A stretch of 64,000 nucleotides of DNA from the NCBI GenBank assembly GCA_000687975.1, contig JIAB01000001.1, forward strand, positions 930,001 to 994,000, given 5' to 3'. The translations under genes were made by a program, and so were the position numbers. The DNA is from Lachnospiraceae bacterium AC2031. GTDB taxonomy: Bacteria; Bacillota; Clostridia; Lachnospirales; Lachnospiraceae. The notes below the pieces were generated by a model that worked only from the letters and a program-made list of their open reading frames with translations, was not told where the DNA came from and searched no databases. This document shows positions 9,641 through 17,576 of the stretch, in pieces; position 1 is the first letter of the stretch; the number at the start of each line of letters is the position of its first letter.

Positions 9641-10199
9641 CAGTCTCCACTTCCAGGACGTATCCGCCAAGTGTTTCAGTCATAAAATCATAATAATCTT
9701 TTCCTGTCAGTCTGCTCAGAACTGACATGATATTGCCTCCGTGGCAAACTATTACAACACTTTCTTCTTTACTTCTATCACCAAGAGCATCTTCGAAACC
9801 TGCATAAGATCTATCTATAAAATCCTCACGACTTTCACCCTCTGGGATACTCATGGTACCATTACTGTCTATCCATTTCTGATAAGTCTCATCGCCATTC
9901 AGTTCAGTATAATTCTTTCCTTCGAAGACTCCAAAGTCTATCTCCATGAGATTATCTATCACCTTAATATCCTGATCACCAAAAAGAATCTCTGCAGTCT
10001 GTACCGCTCTCTTCATAGGACTGGAACAAATCCTGTCAATCCCGTCAGGAATTAGTTTCGATATGCTACTAAGTAATTCCCCAGCCTCACTTTTTCCTTC
10101 TGCTGATAATTCTTCATCCGTACGTTTTCCAATATATCTTTTCTCTGCATTTCCAGGTGTCTTTCCATGTCTGATAAAATATATAGTCTTATGAGCCAT
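9582..10199 (-). CDS. cobC: Histidine phosphatase family protein, likely alpha-ribazole phosphatase CobC
   Basis: 205 residues. The phosphohistidine motif IRHGKTPGNAEKRYIG is at residues ~9-24, the acid residue region is EIDFGVFEGKNYTEL and the second histidine is in VIVCHGGNIMSVLSRL. These are standard for the histidine phosphatase superfamily. Placement between cobS and cbiB supports the role of removing the 5' phosphate from alpha-ribazole phosphate or adenosylcobalamin phosphate; the sequence alone cannot exclude another small phosphate ester. Its 3' end overlaps the 5' part of cbiB by about 59 bases. Confidence 0.85.
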   Translation of the reverse strand: MAHKTIYFIRHGKTPGNAEKRYIGKRTDEELSAEGKSEAGELLSSISKLIPDGIDRICSSPMKRAVQTAEILFGDQDIKVIDNLMEIDFGVFEGKNYTELNGDETYQKWIDSNGTMSIPEGESREDFIDRSYAGFEDALGDRSKEESVVIVCHGGNIMSVLSRLTGKDYYDFMTETLGGYVLEVETDDEGISVISYHKLGAGDNS

Positions 10200-10228
10200 A
10201 CCATTACCTCCTCTATATAAATATCACC

Positions 10229-11005
10229 CTAAACAACTAATGTAGCGATAGCCAGCATTACCGTAGACACTACTTCCGCTGTGGTTAAAAAGAACCCTGC
10301 TGTATCTCCAGTCACCCCACCGAATTCTTTATTCACCTTGTAACGATAATATAATGTGTAAAGGCCAAATGAAATTATCACCACTACTCCATAAAGAACA
10401 TTCATGTATACCACAGCGGCACTTGCTATTATCAGTTGAATAACCAACGCAGCTATCGTACCAGTCTGTTTATTCTTGGTCTCTTCATATAACATTCCAT
10501 CCTTCTTGGCCTTTTCGAAAAGAAGTGAAGTAAGACCACTAAGTCCTCTGGAAATCACAAATGTCATTCCTAAGATAACCACGACTCTATAAGAAAACTT
10601 ATCACTTAGGAAGATTGTGGTGATTGCTGCAGAATATGTGAGAAGCCATTTGACCAGTGATATAACAGCAAAGGCTCCAATATGCGCATCCTTCAGAATC
10701 TCAAGTTTCTTCTCCTTCGGTGCATACGAATTCATAGCATCTTCTGTATCCATGAAGCCATCCACATGGAATCCTCCAGTGATAATAAGCGGCACCAGAA
10801 TCGAAAGAATAATCCTTACCGCCACAGGAAGTGTGTTAAAAGGAGATATGCAGTTTAGTAAACAGATTACAGCTCCAATCACAGCACCCACAAAAGGAAA
10901 AAATGTCAGGCTATGAGCCATGTCATCATCCTTCCATTCAAACCTTGGCATTGGGATTTTGCTGTACAATGAAAATGTAACTGCAAGCCATCTAAATATC
11001 TTCAA
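10229..11005 (-). CDS. cobS: Adenosylcobinamide-GDP ribazoletransferase CobS (cobalamin synthase, membrane)
   Basis: 258 residues. It couples adenosylcobinamide-GDP and alpha-ribazole (phosphate), the last assembly step of the nucleotide loop. FSLYSKIPMPRFEWKDDDMA and GGFHVDGFMDTEDAMNSYAP (with the DGxxDTxD metal-binding motif) are diagnostic, as is GGVTGDTAGFF near the C-terminus. Multiple membrane helices are seen. The start is a TTG at 11005 that overlaps the cobU stop by 4 bases, with AAGGAAAGG about 9 bases upstream. Confidence 0.94.
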   Translation of the reverse strand: MKIFRWLAVTFSLYSKIPMPRFEWKDDDMAHSLTFFPFVGAVIGAVICLLNCISPFNTLPVAVRIILSILVPLIITGGFHVDGFMDTEDAMNSYAPKEKKLEILKDAHIGAFAVISLVKWLLTYSAAITTIFLSDKFSYRVVVILGMTFVISRGLSGLTSLLFEKAKKDGMLYEETKNKQTGTIAALVIQLIIASAAVVYMNVLYGVVVIISFGLYTLYYRYKVNKEFGGVTGDTAGFFLTTAEVVSTVMLAIATLVV

Positions 11006-11565
11006 CTCTTTCTGCCTTTCCTTAAGTCATATACCTTATCTGAAAACCTAATTATTCTTTCATTAACCATACTTAGAAGTTCCACATAAAGTCTTGTTTC
11101 ATCATCGTAGTTTGAACCTTCGTAATCGTATTCATTAGTTACGATGATAAGGTTAGAAATCTGGCCACTCAGATTCTTTATATCTTTTGAAATAATGTCT
11201 GCAAATTCTTTCTTCCTGTCATACAGGTCCGGATCATTCAGGTGCTTTAATAGCTTTTCATTCCAAGCTTTATTCTCAAACAATTCATTCCCAACAAGAT
11301 TGGATACGCATTCCAAAAGAATAGTTGTTTCTTTCGGAGTATCTATCTTATCCAACACTGCAAGAAGATTATATTCATGTTCTATAGTAATAAAACCTTT
11401 ACCCTCTCGCTGCAGTCTATGTTTTTTTACTCGTTCATGTCCTGCCTTGTCATATATTTTCATAGTCGCCAGGTAGATTTTGTTATCATCTCCTGTTTCC
11501 ATAGCAAGCTTTTCTGCAAGCTCTGACTTACCACTATTCTGTGTTCCAATAACCATATAAATCAT
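11002..11565 (-). CDS. cobU: Bifunctional adenosylcobinamide kinase/adenosylcobinamide-phosphate guanylyltransferase CobU
   Basis: 187 residues. It phosphorylates adenosylcobinamide and then attaches GMP from GTP. The N-terminal P-loop GTQNSGKSELAE corresponds to the GGxRSGKS of the family, followed by the KIYLATMKIYDKAGHERVKKH block, which holds the expected catalytic histidine region. The LIIVTNEYDYEGSNYD segment matches the family position of VTNEVG, but is somewhat divergent. It overlaps both cobT and cobS by 4 bases and sits between them, which strongly supports the call. Confidence 0.9.
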   Translation of the reverse strand: MIYMVIGTQNSGKSELAEKLAMETGDDNKIYLATMKIYDKAGHERVKKHRLQREGKGFITIEHEYNLLAVLDKIDTPKETTILLECVSNLVGNELFENKAWNEKLLKHLNDPDLYDRKKEFADIISKDIKNLSGQISNLIIVTNEYDYEGSNYDDETRLYVELLSMVNERIIRFSDKVYDLRKGRKS

Positions 11566-12647
11566 TTATCAAACCTCTCATACTGATCAATATCAGTATC
11601 TCCAAAGGATGTACCACTCCTATAAAGTGACATAGCCATATCAAGCATTGGGAAAAGAAGTATCGCTCCAGTTCCCTCGCCCAGGGCAAGATCCGCATGA
11701 ATAACAGGCTTAAGGGAAAGTTCTTCCAGTACTACCTTCATGCCCTGTTCTCTCCCCATATGAGATGCAAGCATAAAATCCTTACATCCAGGGACAAGTC
11801 TTTCTGCAACCAAGGCTGCTACAGCACTTATTACTCCATCGATCACTATAGGGATACGATATATAGCGCCACCGATAAATACTCCAGTAAGTCCCGCTAT
11901 ATCCAGGCCTCCAAGACTTCTTACGATTTCAAAGACGTTCTCTTTTGATGTTATCTCCTGATCGTTATCCTCTCGATACAGTCTAATTCCTTTTTCAATC
12001 ACCTGAATCTTATTCTTCAGACCACTATCTGTTAGGCCTGCACCTTTGCCTGTAAAATCTTTAGGTGATAGTCCTTTTAAAGCACAAAGAAGAGCTGTAC
12101 TTGTAGTGGTATTTGCGATTCCCATTTCTCCTGTTGAAATGATCTGATATCCCTTTCCCTTACAAGCTTTTACAGCATCTATTCCAGTCCTTACTGCAGC
12201 AAGACACTCTGCTTCTTCCATGGCAGGCATCTTCAAAAAGTTTTCAGTACCTTTTCGAACTTTAGCATTTATCACTCCCTCCGGAGTAGTTTCAGAATTA
12301 ATTCCTATATCATATACAAACATATCTATAGGATATCCCTCAGCCATCATTCCCACAGAGCTTTTTCTTTGTCCCATAAGCTCAGCCACATTACGTGTGA
12401 CCTTCTGATTTGTCTGAGAAACCCCCTCTTCAAATATGCCATTATCCGCGCACATAATGATATGCGCTTTTCTATCTACAGCTGGAATCACATTTTCCTG
12501 TACCGCAGCTATACGACATATGATTTCTTCAAAGCTTCCAAGTCCATCGATAGGCTTAGCTATACCGTCCCACTTTGCTTTGGATTGCTTTAAAATCTCA
12601 GGATCTGGTTCAGTTATTGAAATAGAAAAAAGTTCTTCTTTTGTCAT
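11562..12647 (-). CDS. cobT: Nicotinate-nucleotide--dimethylbenzimidazole phosphoribosyltransferase CobT
   Basis: 361 residues, normal length. It activates the lower-ligand base to an alpha-ribotide. Family blocks are AKWDGIAKPIDGLGSFEEI, FEEGVSQTNQKVTRNVAEL, STGEMGIANTTTSTALLCAL and the catalytic glutamate segment DLALGEGTGAILLFPMLD near the C-terminus. No genes for dimethylbenzimidazole synthesis (bluB or bza) were seen nearby, so the natural base is unknown. Confidence 0.95.
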   Translation of the reverse strand: MTKEELFSISITEPDPEILKQSKAKWDGIAKPIDGLGSFEEIICRIAAVQENVIPAVDRKAHIIMCADNGIFEEGVSQTNQKVTRNVAELMGQRKSSVGMMAEGYPIDMFVYDIGINSETTPEGVINAKVRKGTENFLKMPAMEEAECLAAVRTGIDAVKACKGKGYQIISTGEMGIANTTTSTALLCALKGLSPKDFTGKGAGLTDSGLKNKIQVIEKGIRLYREDNDQEITSKENVFEIVRSLGGLDIAGLTGVFIGGAIYRIPIVIDGVISAVAALVAERLVPGCKDFMLASHMGREQGMKVVLEELSLKPVIHADLALGEGTGAILLFPMLDMAMSLYRSGTSFGDTDIDQYERFDK

Positions 12648-12653
12648 TCTATA

Positions 12654-15008
12654 TTACCTATTCGTATCTATACCCATTACACGGTAAATGTAATCCATAT
12701 CAAGACTATCTTTAAGTTCCTTTGCGAGAATATCATACTGACTATCCTTGAACTCAGAATAGTCCTTAACGTCTTTAGTAGATATATTCTTGCCATTTTG
12801 TTCTGCTATACGCTCAACTATAGAGGATACGATTTCCTTATTATCAAAGAAACCATGAATATAAGTTCCATAAACATTTCCAGTACAGTAACCAGTACTC
12901 TCCGATGTAAACTCAGATACATCCTCATATGGAACAGTTTTTCCCATATGAATCTCATATCCTTCAACCTCTAATCCGCCTAGTCCACTGAGAACACCTG
13001 TTGCACCAATAACTTTTCCCGAAAAGTTGGTCCGTACCTTTTCTTTCTCCAGAGTTGTATCTACAGGAAGGAGACCAAGTCCTGTCTCATTTGCGACCTT
13101 ACCACCAGTACTTTCTTCCTCAACTCCATAAGGATCCTCAATACTCCGTCCCAGCATTTGATAACCGCCGCAGATTCCAATGACACAGGTTCCAGACTTC
13201 GCTTTCTGAGTAATCTTCTCAGCGAGACCACATTCTTTGATCACTCTAAGATCTGCCAGTGTATTTTTTGATCCTGGTAGAATTATCATATCAGGATTTC
13301 CAAGCTCACCAGGAGAGGTCACATACCTTACCGACACATTCTCTATCTGTTCAAATGTATCAAAATCTGTAAAGTTCGAGATGTGACTAAGCCTTATAAC
13401 CGCTATATCAAATTCCTTTACATCACGCTTTTCAAATCTTTCAGATAAAGAATCTTCATCATCCAGTTTAACCTGCATATAAGGAACTACACCAACTACT
13501 TTGGTCTTTCCACGTTCCTCTAAAATACGAATACCGTCTTCAAATAGTCGGCTGTCACCTCTGAATTTATTGACAATAAGTCCCTTCACTCTGTCTCTTT
13601 CTTCCTCTTCAAAAAGATCCAGAGTTCCAAGGAGCTGAGGGAACACTCCGCCTCTATCAATATCTCCTACAAGTAACACAGGTGCATCCAGCATCTGGGC
13701 CAGTCCCATATTTACAATATCGTCCTTCTTCAGGTTCATTTCTACTGGTGAACCAGCGCCTTCAACTACTATGATATCAACCATGTCAGCCAGTTTTTCA
13801 TAAGCAGCCATGATATCTTTTATATAATCTTTCTTATGTCGGAAATAATCCATGGCCTTCATATTTCCAACTACTTTTCCATTCACGATAACCTGTGAAC
13901 CGACATCACTGGTTGGCTTGAGCAGGATAGGATTCATAATAGCCATCGGCTCTATACGAGCACACTCAGCCTGCATCACCTGAGCTCTGCCCATCTCCAG
14001 ACCTTCTTTTGTGATATATGAATTAAGGGCCATATTCTGAGATTTAAATGGAGCCACCTTAAAACCTGCATCAGAAAAGATCCTGCAAAGACCTGCTGCG
14101 ATAACACTTTTCCCAGCGTTGGACATGGTTCCCTGAATCATAATAACCTTAGCCTTTTTGTCATCCGCTATCATATGACTATCTTTATTCTTATGGTTAT
14201 CCTCTAGACTGCTCATATCATTTTTAATATGAGACTTCTTTACATTCCAAGGTTTAGTCCCCAGTAAATCTATATCCAAATTCTCAATATGATAGAGTTT
14301 TCTGATGAATTCTTCTGTGAATACAGCTTCCGGAGTTCCAATCCTCTGAACCTTGCCCTCTCCCAGAGCGACTACAGTATCAGAAACATTTCTTGCTATC
14401 TCCAATTCATGAAGTGACATTAATACTGCCACGTTCTTTTCTTTAACATAGTCTCTAATCTTCTGCAGAATATCTATCTTATGTCTGATATCCAGAAACG
14501 ATGTTGGCTCATCAAGAATAAGTATATCCGGTTCCTGACAGATAGCCCTTGCCAGAAGAACTCTCTGTTTCTGACCATCACTGATATTAGAAAAGAGAGC
14601 ATCCGAGAGATCTGCCACATCCGTCCACTCCATGGCTTCACTTACTTTTTCTTTATCTTCACCAGAGAGTATTCCAAGACTACCTGTATATGGATATCTT
14701 CCGATTTCCACTACCTCTCTACAAGTCATAAGTTCTGGTTTTATTTTATAAGTCATTACAAGAGACACGCGTTTTGCTATCTCAGAAGCTTTTAAAGAAT
14801 CCCTGTCTTCTCCATCTATAAAAACCACTCCACCACGTTTCTGCAGTTCTCCCGTAAGAGTCTTAAGCAGCGTTGTCTTGCCGCATCCATTTGGTCCTAT
14901 CAGAGTGACTATCTTTCCTGGTTCAACATTAAAACATATATCGTTAATCAGATCTGACTTATAACCTATATTCAGTTTTTCTGTTTTTATACCCTTTTGA
15001 TCTGACAT
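12654..15008 (-). CDS. cobQ: Fusion of ABC transporter ATPase (BtuD/FecE type) with cobyric acid synthase CobQ/CbiP
   Basis: 784 residues in one uninterrupted frame. Residues 1 to ~255 are an ABC ATPase: Walker A GPNGCGKTT (~38-46), a modified signature ISDGQKQRV (~142-150, in place of LSGGQ), Walker B DILILDEPTS, and the D-loop/H-loop SLHELEIA. After a charged linker (~256-286) CobQ begins with VIMIQGTMSNAGKSVIAAGL and has GDIDRGGVFPQLLGTLD, the nucleophile GICGGYQMLG and the C-terminal YIHGFFDN. The ATPase should energise the adjacent BtuC-like permease; the CobQ half amidates side chains b, d, e and g. No convincing internal ribosome site precedes the CobQ half. Confidence 0.92.
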   Translation of the reverse strand: MSDQKGIKTEKLNIGYKSDLINDICFNVEPGKIVTLIGPNGCGKTTLLKTLTGELQKRGGVVFIDGEDRDSLKASEIAKRVSLVMTYKIKPELMTCREVVEIGRYPYTGSLGILSGEDKEKVSEAMEWTDVADLSDALFSNISDGQKQRVLLARAICQEPDILILDEPTSFLDIRHKIDILQKIRDYVKEKNVAVLMSLHELEIARNVSDTVVALGEGKVQRIGTPEAVFTEEFIRKLYHIENLDIDLLGTKPWNVKKSHIKNDMSSLEDNHKNKDSHMIADDKKAKVIMIQGTMSNAGKSVIAAGLCRIFSDAGFKVAPFKSQNMALNSYITKEGLEMGRAQVMQAECARIEPMAIMNPILLKPTSDVGSQVIVNGKVVGNMKAMDYFRHKKDYIKDIMAAYEKLADMVDIIVVEGAGSPVEMNLKKDDIVNMGLAQMLDAPVLLVGDIDRGGVFPQLLGTLDLFEEEERDRVKGLIVNKFRGDSRLFEDGIRILEERGKTKVVGVVPYMQVKLDDEDSLSERFEKRDVKEFDIAVIRLSHISNFTDFDTFEQIENVSVRYVTSPGELGNPDMIILPGSKNTLADLRVIKECGLAEKITQKAKSGTCVIGICGGYQMLGRSIEDPYGVEEESTGGKVANETGLGLLPVDTTLEKEKVRTNFSGKVIGATGVLSGLGGLEVEGYEIHMGKTVPYEDVSEFTSESTGYCTGNVYGTYIHGFFDNKEIVSSIVERIAEQNGKNISTKDVKDYSEFKDSQYDILAKELKDSLDMDYIYRVMGIDTNR

Positions 15009-15009
15009 T

Positions 15010-16017
15010 TTAACCTCTGTCTTTTCTCTTCAGCATCATGAATATTACAACTGGAACCAAGAATACTGCCGTTACAGAACTGATACTTACTTCAGTCGGT
15101 GCAAATACTGTTCTTGCTATAAGGTCGCAGAAAAGTGTTATGACTGCTCCGCCAAGAAAGCTAGCAGGTATCATCACATATGAATTATCAGTTTTGAGAC
15201 ACATCCTTACCAGATGTGGAACAGCTATACCAACAAATGAAATTGGACCAGCAAAAGCAGTTACAGTAGCAGCAAGAAGACTTGAAATAAAGATCAGCAT
15301 CACACGAAGAAATGTTATATTCACGCCAACACTTCTGGCATAGCTTTCTCCAAGTCTATACGCATTCATAGGCTTTAATATACTTAGTGTTAAAACGATA
15401 CTAACTATCACTATTACCGTTACTACTTTTATCTCGTCCCAGTTTACTCCCGAAAGACTTCCCATAGACCAGTTATGAAGATTGATAATATTGGAATCAT
15501 CAGCAAATGTCACTACAAAGTCTGTAATAGCCGAACAGATGTATCCAATCATTATTCCGCATACCACCAGAATACTCATACTCTTTACTTTGAGAGAGAT
15601 AGCGAGTACAAAGACCATAGCAAGGCTGGCACCAATAAATGCCGAAAGAACCATCATATTGAGACCCATTTCCCTTCCCATGGATAAGAAGAATATCATA
15701 AATATTGCAACCGAAAGCTTAGCTCCAGAGGATATTCCTAGGACGAAAGGACCAACTATAGGATTACCAAAAAAGGTCTGCAAAAGATAACCTGAAAGAG
15801 CCAGCGCCCCTCCAAGTAAGAATGCAGAAACAGCTCTTGGAAATCTGATACTCAGGATAATACTCGTCTGCACGGTATCTGACCTATCCCCTGAAAGAAT
15901 CTTAAAAATATCCCCTGTGGAAACATCGGTACTTCCAAGTATGATACTGATCCATAAAAGTCCTGCTATAAGTAAGACTACCAATATAAAGAATATGATA
16001 CTTCGTTTCTTACTCAT
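15010..16017 (-). CDS. FecCD/BtuC-family ABC transporter permease
   Basis: 335 residues with about ten hydrophobic segments, the usual form of the type II importer permeases for B12, haem and siderophores. RFPRAVSAFLLGGALALSGYLLQTFFGNPI and GPISFVGIAVPHLVRM (the coupling helix region) are family signatures. It lies directly between the substrate-binding lipoprotein and the ABC ATPase half of the fusion protein, giving a complete importer. The substrate could be a corrinoid, but cobalt-bound tetrapyrrole or haem cannot be excluded from sequence. Confidence 0.92.
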   Translation of the reverse strand: MSKKRSIIFFILVVLLIAGLLWISIILGSTDVSTGDIFKILSGDRSDTVQTSIILSIRFPRAVSAFLLGGALALSGYLLQTFFGNPIVGPFVLGISSGAKLSVAIFMIFFLSMGREMGLNMMVLSAFIGASLAMVFVLAISLKVKSMSILVVCGIMIGYICSAITDFVVTFADDSNIINLHNWSMGSLSGVNWDEIKVVTVIVIVSIVLTLSILKPMNAYRLGESYARSVGVNITFLRVMLIFISSLLAATVTAFAGPISFVGIAVPHLVRMCLKTDNSYVMIPASFLGGAVITLFCDLIARTVFAPTEVSISSVTAVFLVPVVIFMMLKRKDRG

Positions 16018-16038
16018 CCTCTTCCGTCCTGTGAGTCT

Positions 16039-17568
16039 TTAATCAAGTTTGTTTATATATGTATAATCTGTATCAACGTCATTTACTACATTATTTAGAT
16101 CCTGCATAAACTCTGCAACTCCAGTTGTCTGCTGGAAAAGATCTCTTTCTGTACAATATACTCTGTTTTCTTTTACAGCCTTGAAATCCTTGAAGAGTTC
16201 ATTTTTATCTATCAGCTCATCAATAGAAGTTATCTCTCCGCCGATGGTACTATTATAAATTATTATATCAGCCTGAGATGCCTCTTTGTAGAAATCCTCC
16301 ATCTGCATATTCATGGTCGAGAGAGCATTTTCTTCATCTCCCAGAGAGGTAAGCGCATAGGTTCCACCAGAGAGCTCGATCATCTTAGTGATATAATCTC
16401 CCGGCTTTCGAACATTGATCATACCATTTGCTGTTACATGAAAGAATGCTACGGTCTTACCAGTACTTTTATTATCAGACATAATAGGCTCTATAGCACT
16501 GAGCTGTTCATTATAATACTTATTTGCTTCTTCCTCTTTATCGTATAAAACTCCGTAAAGCTTTATCCACTCAAGTCTTCCGAGCGGATGACTTTCATAG
16601 CTTGAGGTTTCTACAAGAACTGGGATTCCCAGTTCTTCCAGCTTTGCTTTTGTAGCTGGCTCATGATAGATCATGGTATTCTCTATAGCTAGGTTACATC
16701 CACTTCCAAGAATCAGTTCATAGTCCGGAGCTCTGTATTTTCCTGCATATTGAATAGTACCGTCCTGCATAGCCTTCTTAGCATCATCAATATACCAGTC
16801 ACTTTCTTTAGTTCCAGAAAGTTTTATCATATCAAGGGCGCCGCATGTATTAATAAGATCCATAGCGGACGTTGATACAAGATAGGTATTATCCAGAGGC
16901 TTCTGAAGAACCACAACTTCCTCAGGAAGCCCTTCAGGCACAGTGCCATTCTCAGGAACCACAAGATAATCTCCAGAATTATCAATGGTGATATAGCTAT
17001 AATCACCGTATTTATCTATATTAAAACACTGGGCATACTTTAGGGGCACTGTTTCTGTTAATGATAGACCAGCAGCAGCCAGGGCCTTTTCTACAGCCTC
17101 TCTATCAGCAGCCACACTAGTTATAGTTTCTGTTTCAGAGTTTTCCTTCTCCCCCCAGGTGATCACATACTCAATCTCATGAGGCTTGCTCATTGCAACT
17201 GTATCACCAATAACGGTGAGGGGTTCATCTATGTTATCTATATCAACGGTGAAGGTCGATTCTCCACCATCATTTTCGTTCTCATACTTTATTCCGTTGA
17301 CTATCATATAGTCATAATTCTTACTGCTCCATACGAACTTTGCAGTCATTTCGCCGTCTATACTGGTCACTTCAACAGGGGACTGAATATATGCCTTTCC
17401 GGTTCCCCCTTCAAATGTAATATCAACCAAATAGGTTTCCTTAGTGATCTCTGCATTTTCCTGATTATATGAAGCAACCCCCTGCGAAGCGCAGGAGGTT
17501 ACACATATCAGCATTAAAACAACGCATAGAAAAAATATAGAATTTTTTAATACATTATTTTTACTCAT
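16039..17568 (-). CDS. BtuF-like substrate-binding lipoprotein with N-terminal NEAT-like domain
   Basis: 509 residues. A lipoprotein signal ends in VTSC, with the lipidated cysteine at residue 26. Residues ~43-138 form a beta-rich module (FVWSSKNYDYMIVNG, STFTVDIDNIDEPLTVIGDT, AMSKPHEIEYVITW) that resembles the NEAT-like iron/haem transport-associated domains. The rest is a periplasmic-binding-protein fold of the Fe3+/B12 class (for example ELILGSGCNLAIENTMI, AFFHVTANGMINVRKPGDYI, QADIIIYNST). It should deliver ligand to the permease encoded next. The same type of beta module occurs at the C-terminus of the neighbouring CbiK protein. Function as corrinoid, cobalt or tetrapyrrole receptor is inferred. 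Confidence 0.85.
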   Translation of the reverse strand: MSKNNVLKNSIFFLCVVLMLICVTSCASQGVASYNQENAEITKETYLVDITFEGGTGKAYIQSPVEVTSIDGEMTAKFVWSSKNYDYMIVNGIKYENENDGGESTFTVDIDNIDEPLTVIGDTVAMSKPHEIEYVITWGEKENSETETITSVAADREAVEKALAAAGLSLTETVPLKYAQCFNIDKYGDYSYITIDNSGDYLVVPENGTVPEGLPEEVVVLQKPLDNTYLVSTSAMDLINTCGALDMIKLSGTKESDWYIDDAKKAMQDGTIQYAGKYRAPDYELILGSGCNLAIENTMIYHEPATKAKLEELGIPVLVETSSYESHPLGRLEWIKLYGVLYDKEEEANKYYNEQLSAIEPIMSDNKSTGKTVAFFHVTANGMINVRKPGDYITKMIELSGGTYALTSLGDEENALSTMNMQMEDFYKEASQADIIIYNSTIGGEITSIDELIDKNELFKDFKAVKENRVYCTERDLFQQTTGVAEFMQDLNNVVNDVDTDYTYINKLD

Positions 17569-17576
17569 CTTCTACT

